Source: an uncultured Clostridia bacterium
Lineage (GTDB): Bacteria > Bacillota > Clostridia > Christensenellales > Borkfalkiaceae
Length of the DNA: 8,945 nucleotides
Direction of reading: 5' to 3'
Assembly (NCBI GenBank): GCA_934249265.1
Contig: CAKQKQ010000073.1
Coordinates: forward strand, 1 to 8,945
The stretch's first letter is position 1. Each line of letters starts with the position of its first letter. Below the pieces are notes generated by a model that had not been told where the DNA came from, searched no databases, and saw nothing but the letters and a program-made list of their open reading frames with translations. Positions 5,832-8,945 of the stretch are shown one piece after another. The position numbers and the translations under genes were made by a program.

Positions 5832-7142
5832 ATGTACGATTTATTTGATACCGTTGCGGTAAAAAACGAAAATATACCTCTTGCGGAAAGAATGAGACCG
5901 TTGACTTTGCGTGATTTTCTCGGTCAAAGCCATATTGCCGAAGACGGAAGTTTATTGAGAAGGGCGATCCAAATGGATAGGCTCGGCAGTTGCATTTTCT
6001 GGGGTCCTCCGGGGTGCGGCAAAACCACGCTCGCAAATATCATCGCAAATTCCACGAGCGGCAATTTCGTCAAGTTAAACGCGGTAAACAGCGGCGTTGC
6101 AGACGTAAAAAAAGCGGTTGACGAAGCGAGAGACAATTTAAAAATGTACGGCAAAAAGACTTATTTGTTGCTTGACGAGTGTCATAGATTCAACAAAACT
6201 CAAAGCGACTCGCTTTTGCCCGCCATTGAAAACGGAACGATTATTTTTATAGGTTCTACCACAGAAAATCCTTATGCGTCCATGACGCCGGCTATAGTTT
6301 CGAGGTGCAGAGTTTTCGAGTTTAAAAGGCTCACCGAAGAAGATATAATAAAAGCACTCGATAGGGCGTTAAGCGACGAAAAGAAGGGTCTCGGCAATTT
6401 AAAAACTCAAGTTTCCGACGAGGCGAAACGCCACATAGCGCGCCAATGCGGAGGGGATTTGCGTATCGCATACAACGCTCTCGAACTTGCGGTTTACACC
6501 ACGCCTCCCAGAGAAGACGGGGTAATCGAAGTTACGCTTAAAGATGCCGAGCAGTCGATTCAAAAAAAGGCTCTTTCTTTCGATGAAAACTCTTATTACG
6601 ATATGCTTAGCGCGTTTTGCAAAAGTTTAAGGGGCAGCGATTCAAACGCCGCGCTTTATTATTCGCAAAGGCTCATCAAGGGCGGTTGCGACCCAATGCT
6701 TATTTTAAGGAGACTCGTCGCTCACTCGAGCGAAGACGTGGGTATGGCAAATTCAAACGCATTAGTCGTTGCGACAAGCGCGATGTACGCTTATCAAAAT
6801 TTAGGTTATCCCGAGGGGCTTATTCCTTTAAGTCACGCCATTATTTACGTTTGCGAAAGCGAAAAAAGCAACAGCGTAATCGAGGCTATGGGCGCAGCGG
6901 GCGAGGCTGCCGAAAAGGTTAGGGACGATAACGTTCCGCCGCATTTGAAAAACAGCGTATACGCCGACAAAGAAGCGAAAATGAAAAGCAGTCAATATAA
7001 ATATCCGCATAGTTACGGTGGATACGTAGAGCAGCAATATTTGCCCGATTCGTTGAAAGACGAGGTATTTTACAAGCCTTCCGACCACGGTGACGAGGCG
7101 GAAGTGATTAAAAGGCAAAAGCGTTTGGGAAAAATTAAGTAA
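5832..7142 (+). CDS. rarA: Replication-associated recombination AAA+ ATPase RarA (MgsA)
   Basis: A 436-residue clamp-loader-like AAA+ ATPase that acts at stalled or broken replication forks and interacts with SSB and the replisome. After an N-terminal PLAERMRPLTLRDFLGQ segment (16-32) come Walker A GPPGCGKT (58-65), Walker B LLLDE followed by CHRFNK (112-122), sensor 1 GSTTENP (141-147), and SRC with the probable arginine finger (157-159). The C-terminal MgsA-type oligomerisation domain follows, with SFDENSYYDMLSAFCKSLRG, then DPMLILRRLVAHSSEDVG, and the closing YKYPHSYGGYVEQQYLP. This is a complete, normal-length family member. AAAGGA at 5822-5827 supports the ATG. It is a single-gene unit between the divergent ylbJ and the convergent sepF. 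Confidence 0.96.
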   Translation: MYDLFDTVAVKNENIPLAERMRPLTLRDFLGQSHIAEDGSLLRRAIQMDRLGSCIFWGPPGCGKTTLANIIANSTSGNFVKLNAVNSGVADVKKAVDEARDNLKMYGKKTYLLLDECHRFNKTQSDSLLPAIENGTIIFIGSTTENPYASMTPAIVSRCRVFEFKRLTEEDIIKALDRALSDEKKGLGNLKTQVSDEAKRHIARQCGGDLRIAYNALELAVYTTPPREDGVIEVTLKDAEQSIQKKALSFDENSYYDMLSAFCKSLRGSDSNAALYYSQRLIKGGCDPMLILRRLVAHSSEDVGMANSNALVVATSAMYAYQNLGYPEGLIPLSHAIIYVCESEKSNSVIEAMGAAGEAAEKVRDDNVPPHLKNSVYADKEAKMKSSQYKYPHSYGGYVEQQYLPDSLKDEVFYKPSDHGDEAEVIKRQKRLGKIK

Positions 7143-7250
7143 AAACATAAAATAAGGCGACGCCGCGCGAAAATCGATTTATATAAAAATGCAATTAATT
7201 TAAAATATTGCAAGGTCGTTTCGCGGGTGGATTTTTGATATATACTTAAT

Positions 7251-7332
7251 AAAACGCATTGCAAAATAAAACTCATTGCTAAACAGTTAAAAAAACACGT
7301 CGCAAAATAAAACGCATTGCAAAACAGTTTAA
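7251..7332 (+). repeat. Two 41-bp repeats, each holding two 17-bp subrepeats
   Basis: Units A (7251-7291) and B (7292-7332) are imperfect copies. Each contains two 17-mers of the pattern AAAACnCATTGCnAAA(T/C): 7251-7267, 7268-7284, 7292-7308 (most divergent) and 7309-7325. Each ends with AGTT(A/T)AA. They lie in the 417-bp gene-free gap between rarA and sepF, just before a strong terminator stem. The rest of the gap holds an upstream nested dyad (7166-7225), the terminators listed here, and no supported gene. The repeats are too short and unevenly spaced to be a CRISPR array. Confidence 0.6.
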
Positions 7333-7350
7333 TAAAAATTGAAAACAGAA

Positions 7351-7397
7351 AACCGAACGCAAAGCAAATTCAATGCGTTCGGTTAAATTTTTATTTA
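7351..7397 (+). terminator. Intrinsic terminator between rarA and sepF, possibly bidirectional
   Basis: AACCGAACGCA (7351-7361) and TGCGTTCGGTT (7374-7384) form a perfect 11-bp stem with a 12-base loop. On the plus strand it is followed by AAATTTTTATTT. On the minus strand the stem is followed by TTCTGTTTTC. It can therefore end rarA transcripts and perhaps sepF read-through from the opposite side. Confidence 0.7.
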
Positions 7398-7454
7398 GTT
7401 GAATTTTAATAATTGTTTGTGCGGTGGCGGGTAAGAGTAATTAGGTGTCAGATT

Positions 7455-7486
7455 AATAAATATAAATCTCGGCGTGTATGCCGAGA
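7455..7486 (-). terminator. Probable intrinsic terminator of sepF
   Basis: Read on the minus strand, TCTCGGC (7486-7480), a six-base loop and GCCGAGA (7473-7467) form a 7-bp stem. It is followed by TTTATATTTATT, a moderately U-rich tail. It lies about 75 bases past the sepF stop. A smaller dyad ACCGC/GCGGT (7504-7516) lies between them without a U-tract. Confidence 0.5.
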
Positions 7487-7559
7487 AAGAATTTACAAAC
7501 TTAACCGCCGAGCGGTACAAGACCACAATTAAGTTTAATTTTATTTGCGCCTATTTGTT

Positions 7560-7889
7560 TTATTTATGTTTATCGAATTTGATAGAGTACAAGTTTTCGC
7601 CGTCTTCGGATATAGTGCCGCCCAGCGCGTATACCGCGCCCGTCAGCAAATCTATTACGCGTTGTTTAGTCCTCGGGGCAACGTCGGAAAGGTCTACCGA
7701 AAATATTTTTTTGTCTTTCATAATGTCGATAATGTCTTGCACGTCATCGAAAGACTGCGGGGTGTATACCGCTTTTACGCCTCTTTTTACGTGTCTGTTT
7801 GTAGAAGCGTCGGTATTTTTTTGTTCTGTAACGTTTTGCGAGGTAGTCGTTTTATCGACTTTTTTTAAAAATAGTTCCGACAATTTCAT
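7560..7889 (-). CDS. sepF: Cell division protein SepF
   Basis: A 109-residue SepF (DUF552 family) protein, which binds FtsZ at the Z-ring and anchors it to the membrane. The N-terminus MKLSELFLKKVDK can form the expected short amphipathic, membrane-contacting helix. A polar linker (about 13-38) follows. The conserved domain from residue 40 shows VYTPQSFDDVQDIID (41-55), then DKKIFSVDLSDV (59-70, family form VIVNL) and the FtsZ-binding core QRVIDLLTGAVYALGG (76-91). The linker is shorter than in Bacillus SepF (about 150 residues), making this a compact version. AAAGGA (7902-7897 on the minus strand) supports the start. In Bacillus sepF lies in the ylm cluster upstream of divIVA-ileS. Here it keeps the neighbourhood of ileS but is inverted, and ylmG, ylmH and divIVA are not between them. 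Confidence 0.92.
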   Translation of the reverse strand: MKLSELFLKKVDKTTTSQNVTEQKNTDASTNRHVKRGVKAVYTPQSFDDVQDIIDIMKDKKIFSVDLSDVAPRTKQRVIDLLTGAVYALGGTISEDGENLYSIKFDKHK

Positions 7890-7987
7890 AAATAAGTCCT
7901 TTAAAATCTCTTAAGCAAAATTATTTGCGCTTTATTAAAGTGCATTTTATTATTTGCCCCCATAAAGAGAGTCTATAAAAGTGCGCT

Positions 7988-8016
7988 CATATAAAGCAAA
8001 AACGCAAAAATGTAAA
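7988..8016 (-). promoter_or_regulatory. Likely sigma-A promoter of sepF
   Basis: On the minus strand TTTACA (8016-8011) is 17 bases from TATATG (7993-7988). This would give a leader of about 90 bases. An alternative pair just downstream, TTGCTT with TATAGA at 16-base spacing, overlaps it. No other feature is visible in the gap between sepF and the SRP RNA terminator. Confidence 0.4.
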
Positions 8017-8055
8017 AAACGTAAATTTGCCGCAGAGAAAAATTAAAAGTAAATA

Positions 8056-8082
8056 TAATAAAAGCCGTTTTTAAAAAACGGC
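8056..8082 (-). terminator. Intrinsic terminator of the SRP RNA gene
   Basis: Read on the minus strand, GCCGTTT (8082-8076) pairs with AAACGGC (8070-8064), and the stem can extend across an A/T-rich centre. It is followed by TTTTATTAT. It lies about 16 bases past the 3' end of the SRP RNA, as expected for a singly transcribed RNA gene. Confidence 0.7.
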
Positions 8083-8097
8083 CGAAATAAGCAAAAA

Positions 8098-8366
8098 TAC
8101 TGTGCATTCTTTTTTGTAGAACACCACCGAAGCGTAAACCGAGCAGGTTACTCCTCTAAAGCTACCTTATGGCACATAAACAAATCCGCTTAATGCTGCT
8201 ATATTCCTATCCTGACATGGTTCACGACAGTCTATTGCATAAGACCTTAGTATCAACATCCCTTACACGGCGCAGCCAACCATGGCGAACTCCGAGAAAG
8301 ACTCTTCGACCTTGCTGTAGTGGATTGCAAGTACAGGGCACCACTAGCTCCCCATCTAGCACAGTA
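8098..8366 (-). ncRNA. ffs: Signal recognition particle RNA, long Gram-positive type (with Alu domain)
   Basis: This is the RNA scaffold of the signal recognition particle, which with Ffh directs membrane and secreted proteins to the translocon. On the minus strand the conserved helix-8 motif is clear: GTCAGG (8216-8211), a GGAA tetraloop (8207-8204) and AGCAGC (8200-8195). The 5' part has the Alu-domain signature GGTGCCCTGTACTTGCAATC (about 8344-8325), typical of Bacillus/Clostridium scRNA of about 270 nt. The ends were set by helix 1: TACTGTGC (8366-8359) pairs perfectly with GCACAGTA (8105-8098), giving 269 nt. A promoter lies exactly upstream and a terminator just downstream. The three pairs closing the tetraloop are AUA/UAU rather than the UCC/GGA of E. 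coli, a compensated change. A plus-strand reading frame across this RNA is spurious. Confidence 0.96.
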
Positions 8367-8371
8367 CGTAT

Positions 8372-8400
8372 ATTTTATATTAAATTTGAAAATAAATCAA
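8372..8400 (-). promoter_or_regulatory. Sigma-A promoter of the SRP RNA gene
   Basis: On the minus strand TTGATT (8400-8395) is 17 bases from TAAAAT (8377-8372). A start 6 bases after the -10 falls at 8366, the same base chosen independently as the 5' end from the helix-1 pairing. That agreement supports both calls. Confidence 0.65.
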
Positions 8401-8429
8401 GTAAAATAAGTAAGTTTTTGTCAAAACAC

Positions 8430-8458
8430 TTTACAAGAAGGTAAAAATTTGATAATAT
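8430..8458 (+). promoter_or_regulatory. Sigma-A promoter of ileS
   Basis: TTTACA (8430-8435) and TAATAT (8453-8458) are separated by 17 bases, with a start near 8465 at the foot of T-box Stem I. It faces away from the SRP RNA promoter, whose -35 is only about 30 bases away, so the two transcripts diverge from one short AT-rich region. Confidence 0.6.
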
Positions 8459-8464
8459 ATTAGC

Positions 8465-8699
8465 ATAAACGTTGACGGAAACACGTTTTACGGTATAAAC
8501 GCATCAGCGAGCGACGTACGGTGAGAGGTCGCGGCAGGTTGTCCGTAAAATATCATTCCCGAGTATGCGGAAGAACAAAGTAGACCCGCACGGCTTCCCC
8601 GTTATAGGATAAAAAAGCGCGTAAAGTTATATTTGCTTTACGAATTAGAGTGGTACCGCGGAATCCCCGTCTCTAAACGAGATAGGGATTTTATTTTTT
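8465..8699 (+). promoter_or_regulatory. T-box riboswitch, isoleucine specifier, controlling ileS
   Basis: This leader binds uncharged tRNA-Ile and then prevents termination, raising ileS expression when isoleucyl-tRNA is short. Stem I is visible as GGAA 8477-8480 with TTCC 8556-8559 and TTTTACGG 8486-8493 with CCGTAAAA 8543-8550. Between them the specifier loop TATCA (8551-8555) presents ATC (8552-8554), an isoleucine codon followed by A. An AGTA (8562-8565) fits the loop-E motif. Overlapping GCGG/CCGC and GGAAG/CTTCC pairings (8567-8598) suit the Stem II pseudoknot. CGTAAAG 8620-8626 with CTTTACG 8636-8642 is Stem III. The T-box sequence AGAGTGGTACCGCGG is 8647-8661. The antiterminator forms from AGAG/CTCT and GCGG/CCGT, leaving a TGGTACC bulge whose TGGT can pair with an ACCA tRNA end. 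Confidence 0.95.
8662..8699 (+). terminator. T-box regulated intrinsic terminator
   Basis: AATCCC...GTCTC (8662-8673) folds back on GAGAT...GGGATT (8679-8690), followed by TTATTTTTT. The 5' arm includes the CCGT and CTCT segments needed for the antiterminator, so the two structures are mutually exclusive, as the T-box mechanism requires. Confidence 0.88.
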
Positions 8700-8727
8700 A
8701 TTGAAATATTTAATCAGGAGAACGAAT

Positions 8728-8945
8728 ATGTACAAAAAAGTCGACACTTCGTTAAACTTTCTCGACAGAGAAAAAGAAGTAATTGAGTTTTGGAATGAAA
8801 ACGACGTATTTAAAAAGAGCATCGAGGAAACCGAAGGCGGAAAAGAATTCTGTTTTTACGACGGACCTCCGACGGCAAACGGCAAGCCGCATATCGGTCA
8901 CGTGCTTACAAGGGTAATGAAAGATATTATACCCAGATATAAAAC
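8728..8945 (+). CDS. ileS: Isoleucyl-tRNA synthetase, N-terminal part (runs off the window)
   Basis: Only the first 72 codons are present. The enzyme charges tRNA-Ile with isoleucine and edits valine. The visible part contains IEFWNENDVFKKS (19-31), FYDGPPTANGKP (43-54) and the class I HIGH signature at 55-58, then VMKDIIPRYK. The wording FYDGPP...GKPHIGH with TRVMKDIIPRY resembles the eukaryote-like type 2 IleRS rather than the HDGPPYANG type of classical bacterial enzymes. Type 2 enzymes are often insensitive to mupirocin, but this cannot be tested from 72 residues. AGGAG at 8716-8720, seven bases before the ATG, sets the start. The isoleucine T-box upstream supports the amino-acid specificity independently. 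The gene is not broken here; the window simply ends. Confidence 0.95.
   Translation, partial: MYKKVDTSLNFLDREKEVIEFWNENDVFKKSIEETEGGKEFCFYDGPPTANGKPHIGHVLTRVMKDIIPRYK

Noticed and set aside
7251..7332. Short CRISPR-like array.
   Set aside because: The units are directly abutting imperfect copies without unique spacers, and no cas genes are present.
7474..7914. 146-residue plus-strand frame with hydrophobic stretches.
   Set aside because: It is antisense to sepF, has no ribosome site and no family resemblance.
8169..8444. 91-residue plus-strand reading frame.
   Set aside because: It is the antisense of the SRP RNA and its promoter; the RNA assignment is decisive.

Overview
The window looks like a chromosomal segment of an uncultured, low-to-moderate GC Firmicute, most likely a spore-forming gut Clostridia lineage. 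This is inferred from four things. There is a YlbJ sporulation membrane protein. There is a long (about 269 nt) Gram-positive-type SRP RNA with an Alu domain. There is a T-box riboswitch in front of ileS. The gene neighbourhoods rsmD-coaD-ylbJ and sepF...ileS are both familiar from Firmicutes. No transposase, phage gene, CRISPR array or tRNA gene was found, and nothing looks like a new multi-gene system. The unusual material lies in the non-coding gaps.

Layout. 1-166: leader with no convincing promoter. 167-1000: alpha/beta-hydrolase esterase with intact Ser-Asp-His triad. 1123-2049: diacylglycerol-kinase-family lipid kinase. 2115-3116: compact alanine racemase. 3117-3447: gap with a weak terminator, a consensus-like promoter and a roughly 195-nt hairpin-rich leader. 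3448-4489: rsmD and coaD, overlapping by 8 bp. 4490-4673: convergent gap holding a 67-bp imperfect tandem duplication. 4674-5717 (minus): ylbJ. 5718-5831: overlapping divergent promoters. 5832-7142: rarA/mgsA. 7143-7559: gap with AT-rich 41-bp repeats and terminators. 7560-7889 (minus): sepF. 8098-8366 (minus): SRP RNA, with its own promoter and terminator. 8430-8727: promoter and tRNA-Ile-responsive T-box leader. 8728-end: the start of ileS.

The genes cover several household tasks: cell-wall precursor supply (alr), phospholipid recycling (lipid kinase), 16S rRNA modification (rsmD), CoA synthesis (coaD), sporulation (ylbJ), replication-fork maintenance (rarA), division (sepF), protein export (SRP RNA) and isoleucyl-tRNA charging (ileS). 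Only rsmD-coaD is clearly co-transcribed. The hydrolase, lipid kinase and alr are co-directional and closely spaced and may be partly co-transcribed.

Points most worth a second look: the 67-bp duplicated unit after coaD, whose two copies keep a hairpin at the same offset; the structured rsmD leader; the ylbJ/rarA divergent promoters that occupy the same 30 bp, with a sigma-E-like, apparently leaderless ylbJ start; and the repeats after rarA that are complementary to one arm of the adjacent terminator.
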